Position numbers and translations under genes: made by a program
Part shown: positions 21,655 through 32,513 of the stretch, one piece after another
How the letters are laid out: every line of letters starts with the position of its first letter
Position numbering within the stretch: the first letter of the stretch is position 1
Notes under the pieces: model-generated
Told to the model about the DNA's origin: nothing
The model's database searches: none
The model's input: the letters and a program-made list of their open reading frames with translations, nothing else
Origin: Megalobrama amblycephala
Taxonomy: Eukaryota; Chordata; Actinopteri; Cypriniformes; Xenocyprididae
Direction: 5' to 3'
Assembly (NCBI RefSeq): GCF_018812025.1
Contig: NC_063062.1
Location: forward strand, 1,159,754-1,223,753
DNA: 64,000 bases

Positions 21655-23322
21655 ATCATTCATTCATTCATTCATTCATTCAATTCACTCACTTACTCAC
21701 TCCATCTATTCTCACTCACTCACTCAATTCAGTTTTGCTTTATTGGCATGACATATTTAGATACATATTGCCAAAGCATTGCATAAAGCAAAAGCAACTC
21801 ACTCACTCACTCACTCACTCACTCACTCACTCACTCACTCACTCACTCACTCACTCACTCACTCAGTATTGCAAACAACCTTGGGACCAACATTTGAATT
21901 TCATTCATTCACTTATGCATCCATTCAGTCATTCACTCAGTCATTCATTCAATTCACTCACTCCATCCTTTCATTCATTTATTCATTCCACTCACTCTCA
22001 CTCACTCACTTACTCATTCAGGATTGCAAAAAAACTTGTGACCATCATTTGAATTTTATTCATTCATTCATTCACTCATTCATTCATTCATTCATTCATT
22101 CACTCTCAATCACTCACTCATTCATGATAGCAAAAAAACGTGTGACCAACATTTGAATTTCATTCATTCATTCATTCATTCCCTCACTCACTCACTCACT
22201 CACTCACTCACTCACTCACTCACTCACTCACTCACTCATAAATTTAGGATTGCAATAAACCTTGTGACCAACACTTGAATTTCATTCATTCATTCATTCA
22301 TTCATTCATTCATTCATTCATTCATTCATTCATTCATTCAATTCACTCACTTACTCACTCCATCTATTCTCACTCACTCACTCACTCACTCACTCATTAA
22401 TTCAGGATTGCAATAAACCTTGTGACCAGCACTTGAATTTCATTCATTCTTTCATTCATTCATTCAATTCAATTCACTCACTTACTCACTCCATCTATTC
22501 TCACTCACTCACTCACTCACTCACTCACTCACTCACTCACTCACTCACTCAGTATTGCAAAAAACTTTGGAACCAACATTTGAATTTCATTTATTCACTT
22601 ATGCATCCATTCATTCATTCATTCATTCATTCATTCATTCATTCATTCATTCATTCATCCATTCACCCATTCATTCAAGTCACTCACTCATTCACTCCAT
22701 CCATTCACTCATTCATTCATTCATTCATTCCATTCACTCTCATTCAATCACTCACTTACTCACTCATTCAGGATTGCAAAAAAACATGTCACAAAAACAT
22801 TTGAATGTTATTAATTCATGCACTTACTCATTCATCCATTCATTCACTCACTCTCAATCACTCACCCATTCATAACAGCAAAAAACCTGGAATCCAACAT
22901 TTGAATTTCATTCATTCACTTATGCATCCATTCATTCATTCAATTCACTCACTCATTCACTCCATCCATTCATTCATTCATTCATTCCATTCACTTTCAC
23001 TCACTCACTTACTCACTCCATTCAGGATTGCAAAAAACTTGTGACCAACATTTGAATTTCATTCATTCATTAAATTCACTCACTCACTCACTCACTCACT
23101 CACTCACTCACTCACTCACTCACTCACTCACTCACTCACTCACTCACTCACTCACTCACTCACTCCATCCATTCACTCTCACTCATTCATTTATTAATTG
23201 ATTCATTCATTCTCACTCCCTCCCTCACTCCATCCATTCCCTCTCATTCATTCATTTATTCACTCTCACTCACTCACTCACTCACTCACTCACTCACTCA
23301 CTCACTCACTCACTCACTCACG
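21655..23322 (+). repeat. Composite CATT/CACT tetranucleotide array with regular spacers
   Basis: About 1.67 kb of CATT and CACT tetranucleotide blocks is punctuated by a non-tetranucleotide spacer of roughly 36 bp: GGATTGCAAAAAACTTGTGA then CCAACATTTGAATTTC. Nine copies start near 21866, 22021, 22126, 22247, 22404, 22551, 22771, 22873 and 23025. A unit of spacer plus CATT run plus CACT run, about 105-220 bp, was therefore amplified. The CACT runs reach more than 90 bp near 23080-23163. Frames rich in His-Ser-Leu-Thr are by-products. Confidence 0.95.
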
Positions 23323-24240
23323 AATGATCTGAATACAGTATACAAATGCTGATTTGTGTGACTTAAATATAAATAAATTAATTAATTAAAGGCTAACTGG
23401 GACCAAATGATGATTTGTAGTCATTGAAAAGTTTCCCATAAATTAAAGAAAACATATGCATTTATATATTTTTTAGTATATGTTCCCTATATTTGTACCC
23501 TATTTGTGTGTCATTTTCAGACATACTTGAATGTGTTTCTAAAAATCCTCTACTCCAACAGTGAGATCAGCTGCACTTGATAAAGTGAATGTGGTGTGTT
23601 TGTTCTCTTTCAGAACACATATCTACTCTTTCTGTCAAACTTTATTTACATGCAGCTTTAACTTTGCTTCATTTCTCGCAGAGCTGCTATAGACGACACA
23701 AGAAGTTTCAGTCACGTGTCTAACGGCAGAGAAAACTAAACTGAACAACAGAAACACAAAGACTCCCAGTCTGACGTGTGTTTTCTCCAAACATGCTTTG
23801 TTACATGTATAACACACCTGAGACGGGCGCTGTTTAGTTTATTTTAGAGCAGAGACGGAGAGATGGTTATTTTAAATGTACAAACTCAGGATGGGTGCTG
23901 AAAGTGTGTAATCTTGTTACTCTTTTAAAAAAGACACTAACGAACAGTTGCAAACGATGAACCATCGATCAGACTCAATGGTATAAATAGAGAGAGACAG
24001 GCATCTGCTGATAATTTGTTGACTTTGGCAATAGAATTAACTGAGACAGTAATTCATTTCTAGAAACATCCTTAAATCAACTGAGGCGTATTGATTGAAT
24101 TGTCTGTCTGACTCTGTTGATTTGGCTGCATATGTGGGCTTATTGACTGATGTTTTGTAAAAGAAATCTCCTTAAGACAAGCCTTTAGCATCCGCTGATG
24201 TGTTTTCCAGTGAGCGTCTCTCGTTTTCTGCTCTTGTTGC
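23323..24240. other. Unique DNA, no gene seen
   Basis: No recognised repeat. The 60-codon minus frame at 23635-23817 has no domain. Confidence 0.5.
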
Positions 24241-24480
24241 TGCATAAATCTGAGTAATCACAGCTGCGGTGTTGAATTTGCATTATTCAAACGGAGACTT
24301 TATTTTAGTCGGCCCCATTAATGCGAACATCTCCACGGGATCATTTTCTGCAGCTAAAACGAATGCGCTTTTACTTCCTTTGGTTAATTTTCCTAATGAC
24401 TGGGTCGGCAAATCCTGCAAAGAACTGGCTCTGCGTGTGTTTCCCTTTATTTATTAGCCGAGAGATTTGTTCAGTTCTGG
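24241..24480. promoter_or_regulatory. Candidate conserved non-coding element
   Basis: Repeat-free block with GCATTATTCAAACGGAGAC, GGCCCCATTAATGCGAAC, TGGTTAATTTTCCTAATGAC and a CpG-containing core. Motif content resembles a homeodomain-responsive enhancer. The call is composition-based. Confidence 0.3.
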
Positions 24481-24654
24481 CATAAGCAAAAAATAACCAC
24501 CTAAAGAAGAACACTATCTGCAGCGCAGACTTAATTATACCTCACATTTCATTTGAGAGAAAAAAATTACAATTAAAAATTCTTTGGGATCATTTGGACT
24601 TTACCTGACCTGTATCCCAAATGCACCGCCTTCACATGGCATCCATCATAACAC

Positions 24655-24790
24655 TTTTATTCAGCAAAGATTTAGTACTTTGTTTCTTGAGCAGCAAATC
24701 AGCATATTAGAATACCAGCAACATCCTTGATATTGCGGTGCATGAAACATTTATTTAAATTAGAAAAATGTAAAAATCCATTTTCATTGT
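24655..24790 (+). repeat. Dispersed repeat family A, diverged fragment
   Basis: TTTATTCAGCAAAGATTTAG and GTTTCTTGAGCAGCAAATCA then GCATATTAGAAT match the middle of family A; the rest is diverged. Confidence 0.6.
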
Positions 24791-26404
24791 ATAGATTCTC
24801 CTGATTAATAATATTATAAAGCGTTCGTTCAAAGCGAGGTCAGTCTCCAGATGTCGGTTGTTAAAGTCTCAATTTCATTGTCTTTGAGAACACGCAGCCT
24901 CCCATTAAACGTAAATCTGTTTCATGCTAATTAAATGACTACAAATATGTTTCTCATCAAACATGTTCCATTTTATAACCCGTAATTCGATTAAAGCAGG
25001 AACACGCTCAGAACATCCAATCTTTGCAAAGCGTATTAGGATTTGTCTAATAATGTTCTTTTACTTTTATTTGTCATGGCAGCATTTAGATGATCTATTT
25101 AAAAACCACACACGAATCACTTTGTGTATTATTTAGGTGTATCACAAATAAAGCCTTGTTAAATCCCACAGGACTGTTATTAGTTTCTTTCTTCAAATCG
25201 ATGGATTCTTCTCTCGCTGATTGGTTTCTATTGAACACTTTAATCTGGCTCATGGATTTCATCTATGTAATTTACAGCTTTTAAAGTCGGATTTGGTCTC
25301 TGCAGCTCCAATCCGGCTCACTGCTGCACAGTAAGTAATCAGAAATGTAATTAGAGCAATTAAGCAGCCGTGGGTTGGCGTGAGACTGTGATCTCTGTGT
25401 GGTGATTATGAGCTCTGATGGGAGTCTGTGTCTCTTCATGGATACAGTAAACTCAAGTGTTGCGTTGTTGTGTCTGAGGCAGTTTAGGAAACGCTGAAGC
25501 ACTCGACCAGTTTACTGAAAAACCTCCCAGAGGACCATTTTATTGCTCATATGATGCTCTTTCATGCCTTAACGTAGTTCCCAGGCATGTTTTATGCAAG
25601 TATCAGGGAGAATTTCACAAATCCACACAGGAATTTGTCCAAAATTCCAAAACTAAAATGAATAAGAAATTATAATTTGCATACATTATTTTTTGAACAA
25701 TGTGATTGTCTCAGTTGAGCTTTATTTATTTGTATTCAGTACATTTTACTGTGGATTCTTTGGTAAATCAATCGCATTTCAGCACAAACAGACTTATATG
25801 GACTCGACAGTAATGCAACAACATGTCAGTAACTGTGTTCATTCTAATGCCTGATCTGATATTAATGATTCATGTACAGTCAGATGATCTTTGTCTGTGT
25901 GTCAGTAAATCAATCCAGTGACTAAACGCTCAACTTCACCTTGCTTCTCTTAGTAGGATAAAAATAATCTGTTATTTAAACTGTGATTAAATTATATATA
26001 GAAAGCGATCAAAGAACGCTCCCTTTACAAACAGCGTGAGTTTATCAGTGACTGAGTTCTGGACGAATCTCTTGTTTACATTGTGTTTGCTCTGTTAGTT
26101 ATGATGAAAGCATTCATTAGTGTGCAGAAATTGAGTTGCAAAGACGAGATCACTGCTTTATGCTCTCAACAACATGTCTGTGATCGGCTACATGTTCATC
26201 ACTGCAACCTTTCATGCCACAATCTCAATATAATGCCATAGATCTCGTAATGCTATAATCAACACTTTCCACAATTAGTTAACTTTGAGAGCTGTACTAG
26301 TAAAAACTTGCTAAAAGTTTTCGAGAGAGTAATACTGAGTTCTGAGTTTCATATGCAAAGATGTTAGCTGTTACACTGAAGTCTCACAGCAGACCCGCCC
26401 CTTA
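24791..26404. other. Unique DNA, no gene seen
   Basis: A low-repeat block at 25240-25460 (TCAGAAATGTAATTAGAGCA, GCAATTAAGCAGCCGTGGG) has enhancer-like composition. Frames at 25090-25284 and 25281-25502 are unremarkable. Confidence 0.5.
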
Positions 26405-26480
26405 AAACATGTGTTAAAATAAAAGTGTTCAAATACATGCAGCCTTGGTGAGTAAAAGAGACTTCTTTCAAAAACATTAA
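26405..26480 (+). repeat. Dispersed repeat family A, 3' end fragment
   Basis: ATACATGCAGCCTTGGTGAG then TAAAAGAGACTTCTTTCAAA is the end of family A. Confidence 0.65.
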
Positions 26481-27108
26481 AGAATCTTACTTCTAGACAC
26501 ACATGAGATTACAACTCTGGTTCATAAACTGTTCTCTGTTTCTCAGCTGGTGAAACACCTTGAAACATCAGCCTGGAGGATTCAGATGTAGTTTCTGTGA
26601 TGGATATGAGAGTCTGCTGTTCTGAGATGGGCTCAGTTAAGAGGAAAAACATTCACTCGTTCGGTGAGGCTTTGACCTGTTTCTCAATTCTAAAGAAAAT
26701 CGTCACCCGTCCTTGTCAATTAAAGCATCTCGCTTGTGTGTTAGACTCGCTGACACAGATCAAATGTAAGCAGCATGTTCTCCAAGTAATTGTCAGTTGT
26801 GGTTGATGCGTAACGTGAGAGAATATCGTCTCTCTCGCTCGCTTTGGCTTCAGCTGCATAACAGAAGCAGATATTCAATGTGAGACGCTTGTTTGTCAAA
26901 CACTGAGCATGTTTACAAAAAAATCCCAAAAATCAGCTCACTGAATTGAACCCGTTGTCCCGGTTTACATGCAAACCAAAAACCTGGTAAAGCAAGTAAT
27001 CGAGGTGCAACAATTCCTGATGTCATTCTTTTGTCATTTGATATTTTGTTTCACTCAGAAACAAGGAAAAACAGGTTGAAAATGTTACATGTTGGTTTTA
27101 AAGATTTA
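26481..27108. other. Unique DNA, no gene seen
   Basis: The frame at 26597-26806 (69 codons, plus) and its minus overlap at 26741-26929 have no recognisable domain. Confidence 0.5.
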
Positions 27109-27775
27109 GGGCCCTGTTTTAACTATCTAAGGGCATTGTCTGGAGCGCATGGCGCAGGTGCACTTAGGGCATGTCCGAATCCACTTTTGCTATTTTAACG
27201 ACGGTCCAAAAGGGTTGTACCTAGTCTCTTAATGAGTCATGGGTTTATTTTAGGCGTAACATGCCCTAAACCAATAAGAGTCTCATCTCCCATTCCCTTT
27301 AAAAGACAGCTGTGCTTGAACCATGGCGGATTCGCTATTTACATGGTGGATTTGCCAAGCAGAATGACTGAACGCTTCTCCAGAGAGGAATCCTTTTATT
27401 TTTAATATCTGGCATGTTTGTGTGCTGCTGCACATCCCTGTGTTTGTAATAAGCAGAGTGTACGCACGTTGTGCACCCACCTATAGGTGCATATTACTAA
27501 AAATTGTGCAATTGACTTTAGAGCAGGTTTTTGTTGGTCATTGGCGCAGTTGTTTTAGGTTGCCTCAAAATAGCAACACGCCAACAATGCATCTGAACAA
27601 ACCTCATTTTTAGACCAGCACATCCATGGGCGAACAGATGGATGCAAGTGCATTTGCTATTTAAACAATGTGGCACTGGACGTGAAAATTATAACTGCGT
27701 TGGGCTGAAACTAGCAAAAAACACTTGCATCGCACTTTGTGTCGGATTACACTGGGTGTATGATAGGGCCTTTTG
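27109..27775 (+). repeat. Dispersed element G, copy 1
   Basis: Begins TAGGGCCCTGTTTTAACTAT-like text (AGGGCCCTG at about 27111) and ends GGTGTATGATAGGGCC (about 27772), so short inverted ends (GGGCCCT / AGGGCC) are visible. The interior contains GGCGCAGGTGCACTTAGGGC and ACCATGGCGGATTCGCTATT. A direct copy lies at 31068-31786. The ends are compatible with a hAT-like non-autonomous element, but no clean target duplication was found. Confidence 0.65.
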
Positions 27776-28009
27776 ACCGTATGAATCCTACAGTATCATA
27801 TTTTATATACCCAAATATTTAATGATCAACATTATCAAAACTTTGCTGATAAATCCACTATAGTCCTTCTGTTGTCTGATTGATAGTTTATACTTTTTTT
27901 AGCAAATAAAAAGCCTTTTAGTAAACAATTTTTTATAAAGCATAAAGAAATAGAACAGTGAAGGAAATTCTAGGTCTAATTCTAGTAAAAAAAAACAATC
28001 ATTTTGAAC
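27776..28009. other. Unique AT-rich DNA between element G and Tc1
   Basis: No feature recognised. Confidence 0.5.
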
Positions 28010-28210
28010 TACAAACCCGATTCCAAAAAAGTTGGGACACTGTACAAATTGTGCATAAAAAAGGAATGCAATAATAAACGTATATTTTATTCACAATAGA
28101 ATATAGATAACATATCAAATGTTGAAAGTGAGACATTTTGAAATGTCATGCCAAATATTGGCTCATTTTGGATTTCATGAGAGCTACACATTCCAAAAAA
28201 GTTGGGACAG
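28010..28210 (+). repeat. Left inverted repeat of the Tc1 element
   Basis: About 200 bp pair imperfectly with 29345-29557. Outer direct repeat 28020-28040, inner direct repeat 28190-28210. Shared inner landmarks in inverse sense include ACATATCAAATGTTGAAAG (left) and AACATTTGATATGTCATCTA (right). Confidence 0.88.
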
Positions 28211-28350
28211 GTAGCAATAAGAGGCCGGAAAAGTTAAATGTACATATAAGGAACAGCTGGAGGACCAATTTGCAATTTATTAGGTCAATTGGCAACATGA
28301 TTGGGTATAAAAAGAGCCTCTCAGAGTGGCAGTGTCTCTCAGAAGTCAAG

Positions 28351-29361
28351 ATGGGCAGAGGATCACCAATTCCCCCAATGCTGCGGCCAAAAATAGTGGA
28401 GCAATATCAGAAAGGAGTTTCTCAGAGAAAAATTGTAAAGAGTTTGAAGTTATCATCATCTACAGTGCATAATATCATCCAAAGATTCAGAGAATCTGGA
28501 ACAATCTCTGTGCGTAAGGGTCAAGGCCGGAAAACCATACTGGATGCCCGTGATCTTCGGGCCCTTAGACGGCACTGCATCACATACAGGAATGCTACTG
28601 TAATGGAAATCACAACATGGGCTCAGGAATACTTCCAGAAAACATTGTCGGTGAACACAATCCACCGTGCCATTCGCCATTGCCGGCTAAAACTCTATTG
28701 GTCAAAAAAGAAGCCATATCTAAACATGATCCAGAAGCGCAGGCGTTTTCTCTGGGCCAAGGCTCATTTAAAATGGACTGTGGCAAAGTGGAAAACTGTT
28801 CTGTGGTCAGACGAATCAAAATTTGAAGTTCTTTTTGGAAAACTGGGATGCCATGTCATCTGGACTAAAGAGGACAAGGACAACCCAAGTTGTTATCAGC
28901 GCTCAGTTCAGAAGCCTGCATCTCTGATGGTATGGGGTTGCATGAGTGCGTGTGGCATGGGCAGCTTACACATCTGGAAAGGCACCATCAATGCTGAAAG
29001 GTATATCCAAGTTCTAGAACAACATATGCTCCCATCCAGACGTCGTCTCTTTCAGGGAAGACCTTGCATTTTCCAACATGACAATGCCAGACCACATACT
29101 GCATCAATTACAACATCATGGCTGCGTAGAAGAAGGATCCGGGTACTGAAATGGCCAGCCTGTAGTCCAGATCTTTCACCCATAGAAAACATTTGGCGCA
29201 TCATAAAGAGGAAGATGCGACAAAGAAGACCTAAGACAGTTTAGCAACTAGAAGCCTGTATTAGACAAGAATGGGACAACATTCCTATTCCTAAACTTGT
29301 CTCCTCAGTCCCCAGACGTTTGCAGACTGTTATAAAAGAAGAGGGGACCCAACTTTATTGA
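28351..29361 (+). pseudogene. Tc1-type DD34E transposase with one premature stop
   Basis: The enzyme cuts the element out and inserts it at TA sites. The start MGRGSPIPPM (28351) is chosen because upstream codons lie in the left inverted repeat. Residues 12-50 form a first helix-turn-helix (VSQRKIVKSLKLSSSTVHNI), followed by a GRPR-like GQGRK linker (57-61) and a second helix-turn-helix to about 115. A basic SKKKP...KRRR region (118-132) could serve nuclear entry. The catalytic triad is visible: D154 (WSDES), D244 (HDNARPH) and E279 (PIENIW), with 34 residues between the last two, i.e. DD34E. Codon 298 is TAG (29242-29244). The same frame then stays open for 38 codons to TGA at 29359, giving 336 codons in all, the usual Tc1 length. 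All catalytic residues precede the stop, so only the C-terminal tail is lost. No frameshift is seen. Confidence 0.93.
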
Positions 29362-29557
29362 GATGTGTTGATGCCATGAAATTTAAAATCAACTTATTTT
29401 TCCCTTAAAATGATACATTTTCTCAGTTTAAACATTTGATATGTCATCTATGTTGTATTCTGAATAAAATATTGAAATTTGAAACTTCCTCATCATTGCA
29501 TTCTGTTTTTATTCACAATTTGTACAGTGTCCCAACTTTTTTGGAATCGGGTTTGTA
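29345..29557 (-). repeat. Right inverted repeat of the Tc1 element
   Basis: Outer direct repeat 29527-29547. The inner one at about 29346-29361 is degenerate and overlaps the last codons of the transposase. A small insertion (near TTGAAATTTGAAACTTCC, 29475) distinguishes it from the left arm. Confidence 0.85.
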
Positions 29558-30170
29558 TTTGCAAACAATATTTGCATTAAAATTGCAAATATGTACTTTT
29601 ATTAGTATGCCTTATATGTTGAAAACGTAAAACGTTTCTGGTCTCGTCACACTCTATTAGGAATTACATAAATGACGTAAATTTTCAATTCAAAATGGCC
29701 ATATTTGAGAAAAAAAAAGTCGAGAAGTTTGCATTACTGGATGTTACTGTCGGTTGTTTCTATCATAAAACAATTGAAATGTATTAAATGTTTCACTGTT
29801 TACATCTTACCTCACTCTCTTTCAACATTAAACTGACACTTCGCAAGCTTCCATACTGTTTCACGTCAAAAAATGAATTTTTTTGGACTATTATTTCATA
29901 TGTCAGGATTTACAGGGTTAAAACAGTGCAGCTGATGTTTCCAGAAGGTCCTTTTCATTAGTACGAACCTCCAAAAACTTTGGTAGCTTGAGTCACTTGC
30001 TGCACTTTTTATAGACTTAAAGCACACAGAAGAGCAGCTCTAATGGCTTCATCTTAGTGGAAAACCCACAATGCACTTCTCCATGGTGTCCCTCAAGAGT
30101 TTAATGACTTGCAGAAGCAGTTTGGGTCTCTTAATGGCAAGACTTACTAGACTTTGTTCTTTTTTAACAT
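29558..30170. other. AT-rich unique DNA, no feature seen
   Basis: No recognised repeat, frame or RNA gene. Confidence 0.55.
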
Positions 30171-30560
30171 AACCTCCAGAAATCTCATTAATTCTCATTT
30201 AATTGCTGTCGCTCAACCATCCGGCCGAGCGAGCGGCGAGATAATATCGATGTATTTGCAGGCAGAGAGGTTCCTCATCCTCCTAACAAGCATATGATCC
30301 CAATGTATTCTGGGTAATTAATCATTTACATACTCCGACTGTCACCTGTGAGGTCATCAGCCCGCGCCCTGCCCGTATCCGCCTTATTAAAATGCTAATC
30401 AACAAACCGCGGCACGCTCTTTCTGCTTGAGGTCTCTTCATTATCACGGCCTTTTACGTCCAGTGGATATTTCTCCACGGGTGCCGCGTGAACGCACGCC
30501 AAACCCCGGCGAGACCAGAAATTAAATGGCAGACGCCGGGAAAGGGAGATTCAGGATGAA
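30171..30560. promoter_or_regulatory. Candidate conserved non-coding element
   Basis: Repeat-free, CpG-retaining block with CTCATTTAATTGCTGTCGCT, GGTAATTAATCATTTACATA, AAAATGCTAATCAACAAACC and CATTATCACGGCCTTTTACG. Homeodomain-type cores and high local GC make it one of the better enhancer candidates here, from composition alone. Confidence 0.35.
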
Positions 30561-31067
30561 GCTGTGAAAATTGGGGGAAAAAAGGGATTTGTTTCTTCCA
30601 GACGAGCGCTCGTGGTGTCATGGAGAACCCAAGGCTCATTAGTGAAGTTGGACACAGTTGTATTCAGTCTGAGGGTGTGAGAAGTTTGACACGAGAAGCA
30701 CCTGCCCAAACCTTCAGCTGTCAGTCACAGATTCAGAGGTGAGTGGGGACGGAGCGCTTTTTGTCATTTAGATTGTATAAAAAGTAAACATAAAATAAGT
30801 AATACATATATAAACAATTATATACATGTTATACAGATTATACAGATATATGTATATATAAATCAATTATATAAATGTAAAAAGTAAGTATATTTATAAT
30901 AAATAAATTATATAGTTATAATTAATAATAACAAGTATTATTATTAATTAAAACATAATAAATTATATATTTAAAAATTAGATACATTTTAATTGGATTT
31001 TAAAATAGAAAAATGAACTATATTATTTTTTAAGAAAACATGAGTGGTGCTCTGAAATTTCATACTT
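30561..31067. other. Unique DNA, then AT-rich tract; no gene seen
   Basis: A weak exon-like pattern (acceptor TTTCTTCCAG at about 30600, ATG at 30620, donor AGGTGAGTGG near 30735) is discussed in the findings. From 30770 the sequence is almost purely A/T. Confidence 0.45.
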
Positions 31068-31782
31068 AGGGCCCCATTTCATTTTAATGACCTAAGCTTA
31101 TGGTCTAAAGCGCATGGTGCAAGTGCACTTAGGGTGTGTCCGAATCCACTTTTGCTAGTTTAGCGACAAGAAAAATGGTCGGTGCATGGTCTAAAAGGGT
31201 TGTCCCTATTCTCTTAATGAGTAATGGGTGTGTTTTGGGCGTAACGTGCAATAAACTAATCAGAGTCTCATCTCCCATTCCCTTTTTAAAGCCAGTTAAG
31301 AGTCTCATCTCCCATTCCCTTTAAAAGACAGCTGTGCTTGAACCATGGCGGATTCGCTATTTACATGGTGGATTTGCCAAGCAGAATGACTGAACTCTTC
31401 TCTAACAAGGAAATGAGGTTAAAGCGCGCGAGCAGACCATCTACAGGAAAAGTCGGATTCCACCAAAGCATTTTTATATTTATGCACACAATAATAATCT
31501 TTTACATGGTAATCCTTTTATTTTTAATTCTTGGCATGTTTGTGTGCATTGTGCACCCGCATATAGGTGCATTAACGCGCTCTTTAAATAACAAAAAAAA
31601 TAAATAAAAAATACTTCTCCATTGACTTTAGACCAGGTTTTTGTTGGTCAATGGTGCAGTGTTTCAAAATAGCAACACGCCAACAATGCACCATGGGCGC
31701 ACAAATGGGTGCAAATGCATTTGCTATTTAAACAACATGGTGCAGGACGTGAAAATGAAGAATGAGTTGGGCTGAAACTACT

Positions 31783-31786
<4 letters not shown>
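31068..31786 (+). repeat. Dispersed element G, copy 2
   Basis: Same order of landmarks as 27109-27775 (GGGCCCCATTTCATTTTAAT, AAGTGCACTTAGGGTGTGTC, TTGTTGGTCAATGGTGCAG). 31298-31395 is identical over 98 bp to 27276-27373. The text GAGTCTCATCTCCCATTCCC occurs twice in this copy (31263 and 31300), a local duplication absent from copy 1. Confidence 0.7.

Positions 31787-31838
<52 letters not shown>
31787..31838. repeat. (TA)n microsatellite
   Basis: About 26 TA dinucleotides follow the end of element G copy 2. Confidence 0.97.
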
Positions 31839-31839
<1 letters not shown>

Positions 31840-31935
31840 CTGCATGGTTGCAAGTTAAAAATGTATTGTTTTTAACCTTTTAAGCTGCAAACATTATTTT
31901 GTTGAGTTCTGTTGACATAATAATGTTGATCATTA

Positions 31936-32513
31936 AATCATCTTCACCCAAAAATGAAAATTCTGTAATTTATTACTCACCCTCGTGTCATTCCACATCC
32001 GTAGGACCTTCGTTCATCTTCAGAACACAAATTAAGGTCTTTTTGATGAAGTCTGAAATGTCCCTCCATAGAGATCCAATGCAACTACCACTCCAAGGTC
32101 CAGAAAGGTAGTAAAGACATCATTAAAGTACTTCATGTGACTCCAGTGGCTTAAACTCAATTTTATGAAGCGACATGAGTGCTTTGTTTGTGCAAAAAAC
32201 AAACAAAAAAAACTTTATTTACAAAATAATATCCAAAGCGTGTTCATGCAGTGTCAGCTCTCGCATGAACACAAAACACATGCGTTGTGATGCGTGCGTT
32301 GCAGATCAATATTTTTGTAAGTAAAGTGGTAAATTGTGGGGTTTTTTTGTGCAAGCAAAGTACTTGCATCGCTTCATAAAATTGAATTTAAGCCATAGGA
32401 GTCAAATGGAGTACTTTAGTGATGTCATTCCTACCTTTCTGGACCTTGGAGTGGTCCATTTCTATGGAGGGACAGAAACCTCTCAGACTTCATCAAAAAT
32501 ATCTTAATTTGTG
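31936..32513. mobile_element. Fold-back element with ~175-bp inverted arms
   Basis: The left arm 32025-32200 (TTTTTGATGAAGTCTGA, CACTCCAAGGTCCAGAAAGG, AATTTTATGAAGCGA) is mirrored by the right arm 32341-32513 (TCGCTTCATAAAATTGAATT, CCTTTCTGGACCTTGGAGTG, CAGACTTCATCAAAAA). The spacer is about 140 bp. The left side also carries CACCCAAAAATGAAAATTCT and TTACTCACCCTCGTGTCATT, text I associate with cyprinid non-autonomous DNA elements. No coding capacity; it would form a large hairpin. Confidence 0.85.

Larger units (their letters stand above)
28010..29557 (+). mobile_element. Tc1/mariner transposon with IR/DR ends
   Basis: A 1.5-kb element lies between TA dinucleotides (28010-28011 and 29556-29557). 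Its ends start CAAACCCGATTCCAAAAAAG and are mirrored at the right by CTTTTTTGGAATCGGGTTTG. The inverted repeats extend about 200 bp on each side with indels. Each contains an outer and an inner copy of the direct repeat ATTCCAAAAAAGTTGGGACA: exactly at 28020 and 28190 on the left (170 bp apart), with a decayed inner copy on the right (GACCCAACTTTATTGA, 29346). This is the IR/DR arrangement known from fish Tc1 elements. Inside is a near-full-length transposase gene with one nonsense codon. Confidence 0.95.

Noticed and set aside
21735..23044. His-Ser-Leu-Thr-rich open frames up to 125 codons
   Set aside because: Translation of CATT/CACT tetranucleotides; frames shift between blocks and no single frame spans the array.
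21655..23322. Regularly spaced repeats resembling a CRISPR array
   Set aside because: The 'spacers' are simple tetranucleotides of variable length, no cas genes exist, and the window is clearly vertebrate DNA.
28138..28350. N-terminal extension of the transposase frame (71 codons upstream of MGRGS)
   Set aside because: This part lies in the left inverted repeat and contains the inner transposase-binding repeat. The usual Tc1 start and length fit the ATG at 28351.
27300..31400. Short peptide MADSLFTWWICQAE encoded in both copies of element G
   Set aside because: It stops shortly after and is part of a dispersed repeat; no evidence of a gene.
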